Shown one piece after another: positions 5,064 to 11,596 of a DNA stretch of 11,596 nucleotides. The notes under the pieces were generated by a model. That model had not been told where the DNA came from, did not search any database, and saw only the letters and a program-made list of their open reading frames with translations. The DNA is from MADRE2 sp964397015. GTDB lineage: Bacteria; Desulfobacterota; Desulfobacteria; Desulfobacterales; Desulfobacteraceae. A program made the position numbers and the translations under genes. The stretch's first letter is position 1, and the number at the start of each line of letters is the position of its first letter. Location: the NCBI GenBank assembly GCA_964397015.1, contig CAYNHL010000116.1, positions 1 to 11,596 of the forward strand, in the 5' to 3' direction.

Positions 5064-6755
5064 TTATTCCTGGGTGACACGCAGCACCTCGTCGATGGAT
5101 GTCTTGTGGTCCAGCACGGCATTAAGGCCTGCCTGCCGCAACGGAACCATCCCCTTTTGAACCGCTCTTTCCCTGATCTTGTAAGCATCTGCAGTTTCAA
5201 GCACCAGGGATTTCAATTCATCATCAACCGGTAAAAGTTCAAAAATCGCCTGGCGCCCTGAGTATCCGGTCTCGAAACAGTTCTCGCACCCAACGGGCAC
5301 AAAAATTGTCCGGCCTGTAAGGTCAGGCTGGTTTCCGTTGAATCCGGCCAGGTCAGCATGCCCTATGGTATGGGGTTTTTTGCAGTGACTGCACAGCCGC
5401 CGGACCAGGCGCTGGGCAATAATGGTATTCACGGAAGAAGAAATCAGGTATGGCTCCACTCCAAGGTCCGCCAGGCGGGTGATGGCTCCGGCGGAATCAT
5501 TTGTATGCAGCGTGGAAAACACCAGGTGACCTGTAAGGGCTGACTGGATGGCAATTTCGGCAGTTTCGACATCACGGATTTCCCCGACGAGCACTACGTC
5601 AGGATCCTGGCGCACTATGGACCGCAGCCCCCTGGCAAATGTGACCCCTTTCCTGGGGTTGACCTGGATCTGGCCGATACCTGGCAGATTGTATTCCACC
5701 GGATCTTCAATGGTTATGATATTTTTATCCGGGTCATTTATCTCGGAAAGCGCGGCATACAGCGTAGTGGTCTTCCCGCTTCCCGTCGGCCCTGTTACCA
5801 GGACTATACCGCTGTTCTGACGGATGATCCTGTTGACCGTGGCAAAATGGTCCGGGCTGAAACCAAGCTCCGCAAGGGTCATGAAATAACCGGACTTGTT
5901 CAAAAGCCTCATCACCAGGCGCTCACCGTAGGTTGTAGGTACAGTTGAAACCCGGATATCTATTTCCTGGTCGCCAAGTCGGACCTGTGCCCTGCCGTCC
6001 TGGGGAATCTGCTTTTCCGCGATATTCATCCTGGCCATAACCTTCACGCGGGAGATCAGTGATGCCTGCACACTTTTCGGCGGCGTCAGCATTTCATACA
6101 AAATACCGTCGATCCGGTAACGCACCTTGAGGATCTCCTGGAAGGGTTCGACATGGATGTCGCTGGCACCGACCTTGACGGCACGGGAGATCATGTGGTT
6201 CACAAGGCGGATGACCGGGGCGTCGGTAATGTCATCCAAAAGATCGGCGGTCTGCTCGATATCCTCGATCACCAGGGCGCTGTTGTCCTCCATGTCTTCC
6301 ATCAACTGCCTGGTGCTCTGCCCCTCCTTGTCATAGAAAGCGTTGATCAGGGAAAGGATCTGATTTTTGCGGGCAAGGGTGAGCTCATAGGTATCCATGT
6401 CCAGAAGCCTTGCCACGTCATCCACCCGGTTCAGATCAGAGGGGTCATGGACTGCAATGACCGGAGGTGCACCGGTTTTGAGCAGGGGCGCAATGCAGAA
6501 TGTTTTTAAAAAATTCCTGGAAACCCTGCCGGTCCAGTCGTCCTTAAAGGTGTCCTGCGCAGGGTCATCCAGGACCCTGAGGCCGTAAATATGCCCCAGG
6601 ACTTCCAGCACCTGCCGCTCGGAAACAAGCCTGGTATCGCACACCGCATCCACCAGGCGGAACCCGTTTTTCCTGCATACGGTCCTCAACCTGGCTGCGT
6701 CATCACCGGACAGACCCGCTTTCCGGGTCAGCATATCGATCAGGTTGTCAATCAT
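5064..6755 (-). CDS. gspE: Type II secretion motor ATPase GspE
   Basis: GspE is the cytoplasmic hexameric ATPase that powers pseudopilus assembly, docking on GspL and GspF. It has 563 residues. About 1-140 are an MshEN/T2SSE N-terminal region (LVSERQVLEVLGHIYGL; FLKTFCIAPLL). The core begins about 178 (APVIRLVNHMISRAVKVGASDIHVEP). The Walker A motif GPTGSGKTT is at 322-330, the Asp box ITIEDPVEY at about 347-355, Walker B VVLVGEIRD at 387-395, and the His box LTGHLVFSTLHTND at 407-420. Cysteines C455, C458, C490 and C493 make the zinc-binding motif typical of GspE and PilB. The ATG overlaps the gspD stop as ATGA and lacks a strong ribosome binding site, which suggests coupled translation. All nucleotide-binding motifs look intact. 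PilB is the alternative family name; the flanking gsp genes decide for GspE. Confidence 0.96.
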   Translation of the reverse strand: MIDNLIDMLTRKAGLSGDDAARLRTVCRKNGFRLVDAVCDTRLVSERQVLEVLGHIYGLRVLDDPAQDTFKDDWTGRVSRNFLKTFCIAPLLKTGAPPVIAVHDPSDLNRVDDVARLLDMDTYELTLARKNQILSLINAFYDKEGQSTRQLMEDMEDNSALVIEDIEQTADLLDDITDAPVIRLVNHMISRAVKVGASDIHVEPFQEILKVRYRIDGILYEMLTPPKSVQASLISRVKVMARMNIAEKQIPQDGRAQVRLGDQEIDIRVSTVPTTYGERLVMRLLNKSGYFMTLAELGFSPDHFATVNRIIRQNSGIVLVTGPTGSGKTTTLYAALSEINDPDKNIITIEDPVEYNLPGIGQIQVNPRKGVTFARGLRSIVRQDPDVVLVGEIRDVETAEIAIQSALTGHLVFSTLHTNDSAGAITRLADLGVEPYLISSSVNTIIAQRLVRRLCSHCKKPHTIGHADLAGFNGNQPDLTGRTIFVPVGCENCFETGYSGRQAIFELLPVDDELKSLVLETADAYKIRERAVQKGMVPLRQAGLNAVLDHKTSIDEVLRVTQE

Positions 6756-8716
6756 GGGATCTGCTGATTATCATATTCTGGGTCATTGGTTTCATAAAGA
6801 TTGATTTCACCCCTTTTGATGGAATGAATTTCATCGTATTTCTTGTTAAAGATATCATCAGCCTCCAGCGGATTCTTCAGGACCCGGGGAGTCAAAAAAA
6901 CGTAAAGATTGGTCCGCTCCCCTCCCTTGGACTCATTTTTAAATGCATACCCGAAAAACGGGATATCACCCAAGCACGGCACCTTGTTGACGGTCTGGGT
7001 CAGGCTTTCGTCAATCAGTCCCCCGATGACAACGGAATGTTTATCTTCAACTATGATGGTTGTCTGGATCTCTCTTTTCAGGGTGGTGGGCCGGTCCGGA
7101 CTGCTCTGGCTCACCGTGTCCAGTTTTGTCACCTGCTGGTGGACATCCAGTCGAACCAGCCGGTCCTTGGAAATATGGGGCGTGATTTTCAGACTGATCC
7201 CCACATCCTTGTACTCATAGGAATTATATGTTTCCGTACCTGATTCAGCCGCAGACCGTGTCTGGTATGGAACATTCTTGCCCACCGTAATGGTTGCCTC
7301 TTCGTTCTCGGTGGTCAGTATCTGGGGAGTTGACAGGATATGGACATCCTTGTCATTCTCATAAGCCTGGACCACGGCCTGCAATGAAGGAAAAGTCACT
7401 CCGCCCACTGTAAAACTCCTGCCAAGCACTCCTATGGAGAAACCTCTCGGGCTGGTGCCCCCGGATAAAGAGTTCAGGTTGCTGAACCCGGAATCACCGG
7501 TCCCCCCGAATCCGGCCACTGCGGCGGACTCATCGTTGTCAAAGGCCTCACCGACCCTCCATTCCGTACCGATGTTCAGGCCCCTGTCCGCGTTGACCTC
7601 CATGATCAGGCATTCAATATATACCATGGACCTTGGAATATCCAGTTTCCTGATCACATCCTCGAGAACCGGATAATCTTCCTTGTCCGCCATTATGATC
7701 AGGCTGTTGGTGGACTTGTCCGCCGTCACCTTCACACTGGAAGACAAAAGCGGTGCAGCGGGCTTGCTGTCTTCTGTTTTCTCAACCTTCGTGGGGATGG
7801 CCTGGAGCACTTCCACCAGTGTTTCCGCCGATGCATGTTCAAGGTAAAATACCCGGATGCGTTCATCTCCCCTGGGAACCTTCTGGTCAAGCATTGCAAT
7901 AAGGTTCGTGATCCGTTCGGTTTCTATTTCACTGGCCAGCAGGATGATGCTGTTGGTTCTGTCATCTGCCACAAAATTGACGATCAAGTCTTCATCCGGT
8001 TTTCCCTTGGCGCTCCTGACCCTTGCAGTAAAAATACTTGCCAGGTTTTTGACCAGCTTGACGGCATCGGCATTCTCAACCGGAATTACTGAAATTTTTT
8101 TCCCGATACCCTGGACATCAATCACCTTTATGATTTTTATCAACCGTTCGATACTGGACAGCGGGGCCGTGATAACCAGCATGTTGGTATCCCGGTAGGA
8201 GAGCATCACGCTTCCCTTTGGCACCAGGGGTGCCAGGATATTTTTCACATCGTCCGACTGCGCGTATTCCAGCGGGACAATCCGTGTGACCACCCGGTGC
8301 GACACTGCCTCGCTCTCCTCGGCAATACGGGTATCCACGTTATCCGTCCTGGCATTGACCAAAGGTACAATCTTGGTCACCTTTCCTGCGGGAACCGCTG
8401 AAAAACCGTGGATATCAAGGACGGATTCAAAAACTTCATAGGCTTCCTGTATAGACAGTTTATCCGGAGAAATAATGGTCACCTTGCCCTTTATACGGTT
8501 GTCCACGAGAAAATTTTTTCCGGTCAGCTGGCTGATAAACTTTATAAATACTGAGATATCCACATCGTCAAAATTAATGGATACCTGCTGCGGCGCATTG
8601 TCATCCTGTGGTGAAACATCCTGTGCCGGACAGTTCAACCCTTGCAGAATAATTGTGATTCCCAGCAGCGACAGCACAAGATACCGGGAAAAAGACCGGC
8701 ATTTGATCCCCATCAT
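6752..8716 (-). CDS. gspD: Type II secretion outer-membrane secretin GspD
   Basis: GspD multimerises into the gated outer-membrane channel through which folded substrates leave the periplasm. It has 654 residues. A signal peptide spans 1 to about 31. About 42-118 are the N0 domain (VSINFDDVDISVFIKFISQLTGKNFLVD). N1 to N3 repeats follow at about 142-202, 207-276 and 284-358 (VIPVENADAVKLVKNLASIF; RVFYLEHASAETLVEVLQAI). The secretin core at about 365-612 contains VHILSTPQILTTENEEATI and the signature VPCLGDIPFFGYAFK followed by LYVFLTPRVL. A tail of about 40 residues could be an S-domain that binds a pilotin, although no pilotin gene is visible here. The Gly/Ser-rich segment at about 402-424 is the usual variable gate-region insert. 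ATG at 8716 overlaps the gspC stop as ATGA, and GGAG stands shortly upstream; the next codon, ATG at 8713, is also possible. Length and domain order are normal for GspD. Confidence 0.96.
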   Translation of the reverse strand: MMGIKCRSFSRYLVLSLLGITIILQGLNCPAQDVSPQDDNAPQQVSINFDDVDISVFIKFISQLTGKNFLVDNRIKGKVTIISPDKLSIQEAYEVFESVLDIHGFSAVPAGKVTKIVPLVNARTDNVDTRIAEESEAVSHRVVTRIVPLEYAQSDDVKNILAPLVPKGSVMLSYRDTNMLVITAPLSSIERLIKIIKVIDVQGIGKKISVIPVENADAVKLVKNLASIFTARVRSAKGKPDEDLIVNFVADDRTNSIILLASEIETERITNLIAMLDQKVPRGDERIRVFYLEHASAETLVEVLQAIPTKVEKTEDSKPAAPLLSSSVKVTADKSTNSLIIMADKEDYPVLEDVIRKLDIPRSMVYIECLIMEVNADRGLNIGTEWRVGEAFDNDESAAVAGFGGTGDSGFSNLNSLSGGTSPRGFSIGVLGRSFTVGGVTFPSLQAVVQAYENDKDVHILSTPQILTTENEEATITVGKNVPYQTRSAAESGTETYNSYEYKDVGISLKITPHISKDRLVRLDVHQQVTKLDTVSQSSPDRPTTLKREIQTTIIVEDKHSVVIGGLIDESLTQTVNKVPCLGDIPFFGYAFKNESKGGERTNLYVFLTPRVLKNPLEADDIFNKKYDEIHSIKRGEINLYETNDPEYDNQQIP

Positions 8717-9618
8717 TGATCTCCTTTACTTTCTTCCTGGTCCGGACTTTGGGTGACATCAGGGTCTTCTTGTCCGGCATTGTAAATTATTTCCCTTGGT
8801 TCGCCGCGCCGTGTCACAAGCAGCCTGACCGGCCCCTGCTCCGCCTCGAATTCATCGTACACCAGCGCCAGGTCAGCCTCTCCCACAACAGGGTTATCGT
8901 TCACTTCCCTGAGGATGTCTCCATTGTTCAGTCCCATCATGGCAAAGGGTGATTCCGGCTGAATCCCATACAGCAGCAGTCCGTCAGGCACACCATGCAG
9001 GTAATGCGGCTTGCCCTTTACCTGGCCCTCCGGAAAAGCACCTGAAGCACTGCCCATGACAATGGTCTGGGCGGTCTGCGGCTGAAAGGATTCCGTTGCT
9101 CCAACAGGTCCTTTGTCCGTCACTGTTTCCATTTCAAGTACCTGGTCCTTTCCGTCATGGTGCAGTATCACCCGGTTCGGCAGAATCTGTTTCACCACAG
9201 CCTGCTGAACAGCTTCACCTTCCCGGTAAAGGGCCTGTTTTCTCGTTTTTGTATCTTCAATAACGGCATAGACAACAGACCCTCCTGTCACCGTTCCCCA
9301 TAATTTCAGGGCCAGGGTGGTAGGCACTATATCCTTCACCGGTGTTTCAGGTTGTTTGGCCGGCTTGTCCACTTTGCCGGCATCCGGCGCCACACTGATA
9401 CCGAAAAGATTTCTTCCGGCAATGACACGCTGCTGATGAGCTGCGGCAGGAAGCGACTGTCCGGCCACAGAGCTGTCAGACTGAAGGCTGGCCCTGCCTG
9501 ACAGCTGAACCCGGAAATCTGGCTGCGTGGACAGAAGACCGGCATACAGGGTCTGTACCAGGACACAGGCAGCCGCCGTCAGCAGCAACAGGTGGATCAG
9601 GACAAATACCTGTTTCAT
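8713..9618 (-). CDS. gspC: Type II secretion inner-membrane/periplasm connector GspC
   Basis: GspC bridges the inner-membrane platform and the secretin, binding GspD N0 through its homology region (HR), and may help choose substrates. It has 301 residues. About 5-28 are a single N-terminal membrane helix with a short cytoplasmic start. An Ala/Gln/Pro-rich linker follows. The HR domain is about 66-165 (IAGRNLFGIS, then LKLWGTVTGGSVVYAVIED and ALYREGEAV). A PDZ-type domain is about 200-280, with PESPFAMMGLNNGDILREVND, the usual carboxylate-loop region and a typical Gly-Asp turn. The tail is acidic and disordered-looking (EDPDVTQSPDQEESKGDQ). The ATG overlaps the gspN stop as ATGA, with GGAG eight bases upstream. 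Sequence divergence of GspC is normal; domain order and the position before gspD make the assignment firm. Confidence 0.92.
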   Translation of the reverse strand: MKQVFVLIHLLLLTAAACVLVQTLYAGLLSTQPDFRVQLSGRASLQSDSSVAGQSLPAAAHQQRVIAGRNLFGISVAPDAGKVDKPAKQPETPVKDIVPTTLALKLWGTVTGGSVVYAVIEDTKTRKQALYREGEAVQQAVVKQILPNRVILHHDGKDQVLEMETVTDKGPVGATESFQPQTAQTIVMGSASGAFPEGQVKGKPHYLHGVPDGLLLYGIQPESPFAMMGLNNGDILREVNDNPVVGEADLALVYDEFEAEQGPVRLLVTRRGEPREIIYNAGQEDPDVTQSPDQEESKGDQ

Positions 9619-10496
9619 AGCTCAATCTCCGGCCGGCCCACCGTTCCGCCCACCTGGAACGGAATCCCCTTTTCATGGGTGTCCTTGAACAGCATAACCA
9701 GTGCAGGCACATCGGCAAACTTTTTCACGTAAGATGCATCGGGCTGAAAATAACCGTTGAGCCGGACGTCGCAGGCTGAAACAGGCCCGCTGCCAAACCG
9801 GTTTTCCGGTGTTATGGTACCTGTGAACTCCATTGCCATGACAGGGCCGCGGGCCACGCATTTTTGAATGACCATTTCACTGTTGTCCATTGAAAAACTT
9901 ATCTCGACATGATCAAAATCCAGCTGCTCTATCCCCATCTGGCGAAAGACAGGATGCTCAACAAAGGTTTTCACGTTCGAAAAAACAAACAGGCCTGATG
10001 CGTTTTCATCATCCGGCCTGCCTGGAAAGACCATACGGCCGTCCGCCCTGAAAGACAGGTCAATATCTGCCAGCTGATTATGGTACAAAAGCGAATTCAC
10101 CTCAAGCCCTTCAACCATTGCAGATACTCGTGAAAAAGGCAGAGTCAGCAGGCCGGAAGATAAAACATGGCCTTTTATGGAACCGTTTTTGAACTCCAGC
10201 TCAAACCCGGTTTTTTTCTGCTGCCGAAACAGCATATCCGGCCTGACAGACAATGAAACCTTTTGTGGCCGGATATGCGTGCCGTTCTCAAAAATTATGC
10301 CGGCACCCAGGACTAAAACCCTGAACGGCAAGGCCGGCCGGACACTGTCAGCCTGAACAGTCACACCGGGCACGGCCCCTGAAAGCCTTTCTGAAACAAG
10401 CCGGGCCACCTGCTCACCGGGAAACAGCCACAGGGCGGACACCAGGCAGGCGGCAACAAAATAGATCCCATACAAAAGACCCTGCTTGAGTGTCAT
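9615..10496 (-). CDS. gspN: Type II secretion accessory protein GspN
   Basis: GspN is a poorly understood accessory T2SS protein found in a subset of systems. It is thought to sit in the inner membrane with most of its mass in the periplasm. The 293 residues start with an N-terminal membrane helix (about 8-25) followed by GEQVARLVSERL, then a long beta-rich region containing NGTHIRPQKVSLSVRPDML, LEFKNGSIKGHVLSSG and a C-terminal half ending in GIPFQVGGTVGRPEIEL. This closing pattern resembles AsmA-like and GspN proteins. AAAGGAGC lies just upstream of the ATG, which abuts the gspM stop directly. The position between gspM and gspC fits gspN in delta-proteobacterial T2SS loci. The main alternative is a generic AsmA-like protein, but the operon context argues against that. 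Confidence 0.85.
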   Translation of the reverse strand: MTLKQGLLYGIYFVAACLVSALWLFPGEQVARLVSERLSGAVPGVTVQADSVRPALPFRVLVLGAGIIFENGTHIRPQKVSLSVRPDMLFRQQKKTGFELEFKNGSIKGHVLSSGLLTLPFSRVSAMVEGLEVNSLLYHNQLADIDLSFRADGRMVFPGRPDDENASGLFVFSNVKTFVEHPVFRQMGIEQLDFDHVEISFSMDNSEMVIQKCVARGPVMAMEFTGTITPENRFGSGPVSACDVRLNGYFQPDASYVKKFADVPALVMLFKDTHEKGIPFQVGGTVGRPEIEL

Positions 10497-11030
10497 TTAC
10501 AAGGCTCCTTTCGGCATCAGGGTTTGCGCCTCGATCACCGCATCCATCAGTTTTCGGTCCGTTCCTACGCGGCTCAGTGAGACCGAGGTGATATAAACCC
10601 CGTTATCACCTGTTTCCACCCGGTATAAAAAATCCACCAGCTCATTGAGGTACAGCTCGTTGAGCTTGAGCTTCACCCTGGATATATCGTAGGACGTATC
10701 CCCGCTGTCCTGTGACAGAGGCTGCATATAAGCGACCTTTTCCTTAACTTTGCTCTTTTCGGCCTGGCGGTCCAGGAATGAAAAAAGGGAAAAATCGGGC
10801 GGCCGTGCGGCGATCATGGCCCGGTAACCGGTGTCATTTTTATCAAACTGTCCGAACTGTCCGCTGAGCGCGATTATCTGTTCAAGGGCATCCTTTTCCG
10901 CCTCGAGCACACGAATGAGCCTGGCTCTTTTGTCCAGAGCCGGAAAATACAAAAGCCAGAACGCCAGCAAGACTATAAGGACAAGGCTCCCTGCTATAAG
11001 AATATTTTTTTCACGTGTGGTCAATGCCAT
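10497..11030 (-). CDS. gspM: Type II secretion assembly-platform protein GspM (GspMb type)
   Basis: GspM is a bitopic inner-membrane protein that pairs with GspL and stabilises the GspE-L-M platform. This start gives 177 residues. About 8-29 are a hydrophobic helix (ILIAGSLVLIVLLAFWLLYF). About 32-55 are a charged, coiled-coil-like stretch (RARLIRVLEAEKDALEQII). The rest forms the periplasmic ferredoxin-like domain with FSFLDRQAEKSKV and LKLNELYLNELVDFLYRVE, the latter characteristic of the GspMb/T2SSM_b family. ATG at 11030 is chosen because AGGA stands six bases upstream. GTG at 11045 would create a GTGA overlap with gspL and add five residues, but it has no ribosome binding site. The assignment rests on topology, family phrases and the gspL-M-N-C-D-E order. 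Confidence 0.88.
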   Translation of the reverse strand: MALTTREKNILIAGSLVLIVLLAFWLLYFPALDKRARLIRVLEAEKDALEQIIALSGQFGQFDKNDTGYRAMIAARPPDFSLFSFLDRQAEKSKVKEKVAYMQPLSQDSGDTSYDISRVKLKLNELYLNELVDFLYRVETGDNGVYITSVSLSRVGTDRKLMDAVIEAQTLMPKGAL

Positions 11031-11036
11031 TGCAAT

Positions 11037-11040
11037 TCCT
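11037..11040 (-). promoter_or_regulatory. Ribosome binding site choosing the gspM ATG
   Basis: AGGA on the minus strand ends six bases before the ATG at 11030. The competing GTG at 11045 lies upstream of this site and has no ribosome binding site of its own. The site lies in the five-residue difference between the two starts. Confidence 0.4.
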
Positions 11041-11041
11041 G

Positions 11042-11596
11042 TCACAATTCAATCATGAACTTGAACAAAATCCGTGTGCCGGTCTTGTCGGCGGCTGCAC
11101 TGCCTATATCCACCTTTTTGAAAACAGCTGACGATTCAAGGCCGGTCTTGATCCGGTCCACTGAATTAAAGTTGTTTGTGCCTCCGGAAAGGGTGAGCCG
11201 GTTATGGTTCAAAAGCAGCCGTGATACATCCATATCGATATCATCCGGTATTTTTTCAGACAACTCGTACAGGATCGTGACGGCTCTATAATCCATGCGG
11301 CCCTCTGCAAGCTTAGGGCCGGCAGAAGCGGTGGAATTTTTCTGGGCATCCTTGATCAATGCCTGCATCTCGAGAAGCGGGTCCCTGACATTCTCTCTTT
11401 TGGGAAAAGTCTGTTTGAAAATGGTGCGGGACTGGTTCCGGACTGCATCGACATTGTTTTCCAGAAGGTTGATATCCTGCATGATCCCGTAGAAAGACAG
11501 GCTGAAAACCAGTACTGCCAGAACCACTGTAACAGCCAGGCTTCCTGCATACTTGTGAAAAAAGGAGTCCGCACCGTAAATACCCTGACAAAAATT
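11042..11596 (-). CDS. gspL: Type II secretion assembly-platform protein GspL, C-terminal part (cut by window edge)
   Basis: GspL anchors the ATPase GspE to the inner membrane through a cytoplasmic actin-like domain, and joins GspM through its periplasmic domain. Only the last 184 codons are in the window; the frame is open to the right edge. The first residues (NFCQGIYG...FFHKYAG) resemble the end of the cytoplasmic domain, whose 'N-x-RQG' turn is often seen just before the membrane. About 20-38 are the single membrane helix (LAVTVVLAVLVFSLSFYG). About 40-100 are linker. About 103-184 are the periplasmic ferredoxin-like fold (YRAVTILYELSEKIPDDIDMDV; LTLSGGTNNFNSVDRIKTGLE). The GTG at 11527 lies within the membrane helix and is not a real start. 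The actin-like and GspE-binding parts lie beyond the window. Position before gspM and topology support gspL. Confidence 0.85.
   Translation of the reverse strand, partial: NFCQGIYGADSFFHKYAGSLAVTVVLAVLVFSLSFYGIMQDINLLENNVDAVRNQSRTIFKQTFPKRENVRDPLLEMQALIKDAQKNSTASAGPKLAEGRMDYRAVTILYELSEKIPDDIDMDVSRLLLNHNRLTLSGGTNNFNSVDRIKTGLESSAVFKKVDIGSAAADKTGTRILFKFMIEL

Noticed and set aside
4712..5200. Longer version of the yidD-like frame starting at 5200
   Set aside because: It overlaps gspE by 137 bases, has an N-terminal part of Arg/Cys-rich out-of-frame character, and would bury the signal peptide that begins at 5056.
6127..6588. Forward frames opposite gspE
   Set aside because: They are shadows of the intact gspE reading frame and show no coherent protein features.
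1..11596. CRISPR array, tRNA, rRNA, insertion sequence or transposase
   Set aside because: I looked on both strands and saw no spaced direct repeats, cloverleaf, rRNA-like sequence or transposase motifs.

Overview
This window looks like a piece of a Desulfobacterota (delta-proteobacterial, Desulfobacterales-like) chromosome. The assignment rests on protein character and gene order, including a type II secretion (T2SS) cluster that contains gspN and a GspMb-type gspM, and on overall codon style. No rRNA or other taxonomic marker is present, so it is an inference.

Left region (1 to about 905, + strand). This stretch is visibly AT-rich, with many poly-A and poly-T runs, unlike everything to its right. 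It holds the 3' end of a reading frame that is open to the window edge, then a small two-helix membrane protein with a four-cysteine zinc ribbon. The composition and the order (variable C-terminal tip, then a small membrane protein) resemble a horizontally acquired polymorphic-toxin tip and immunity gene. That reading is a hypothesis. Bases 906-1284 contain no convincing gene, but they hold a nested set of inverted repeats and a short coding-like relic.

Middle region (1285-3690, + strand). A two-gene unit encodes an exported DUF4412-like protein with a methionine-rich acidic insert, followed by gspF, the T2SS inner-membrane platform protein. It converges on the opposite-strand operon across a 57-base gap that holds a weak hairpin.

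Right region (3748-11596, - strand, transcribed right to left). A tightly packed operon runs gspL (cut by the window edge), gspM, gspN, gspC, gspD, gspE, an exported YidD-like gene, and a TPR-repeat envelope protein. Junctions are ATGA overlaps, abutting codons or very short gaps, so translation is probably coupled along the chain. Together with gspF these genes give the assembly platform (F, L, M), the platform-secretin connector (C), the outer-membrane secretin (D), the motor ATPase (E) and the accessory protein N. The pseudopilins (G, H, I, J, K) and prepilin peptidase are not in the window. The pseudopilin genes may lie upstream of gspL, beyond the right edge.

The most interesting points are the putative toxin/immunity island at the left edge, the signal-peptide-bearing YidD variant paired with a TPR protein at the tail of the T2SS operon, the relocation of gspF next to a Met-rich exported protein, and the structured intergenic segment around 918-1005.
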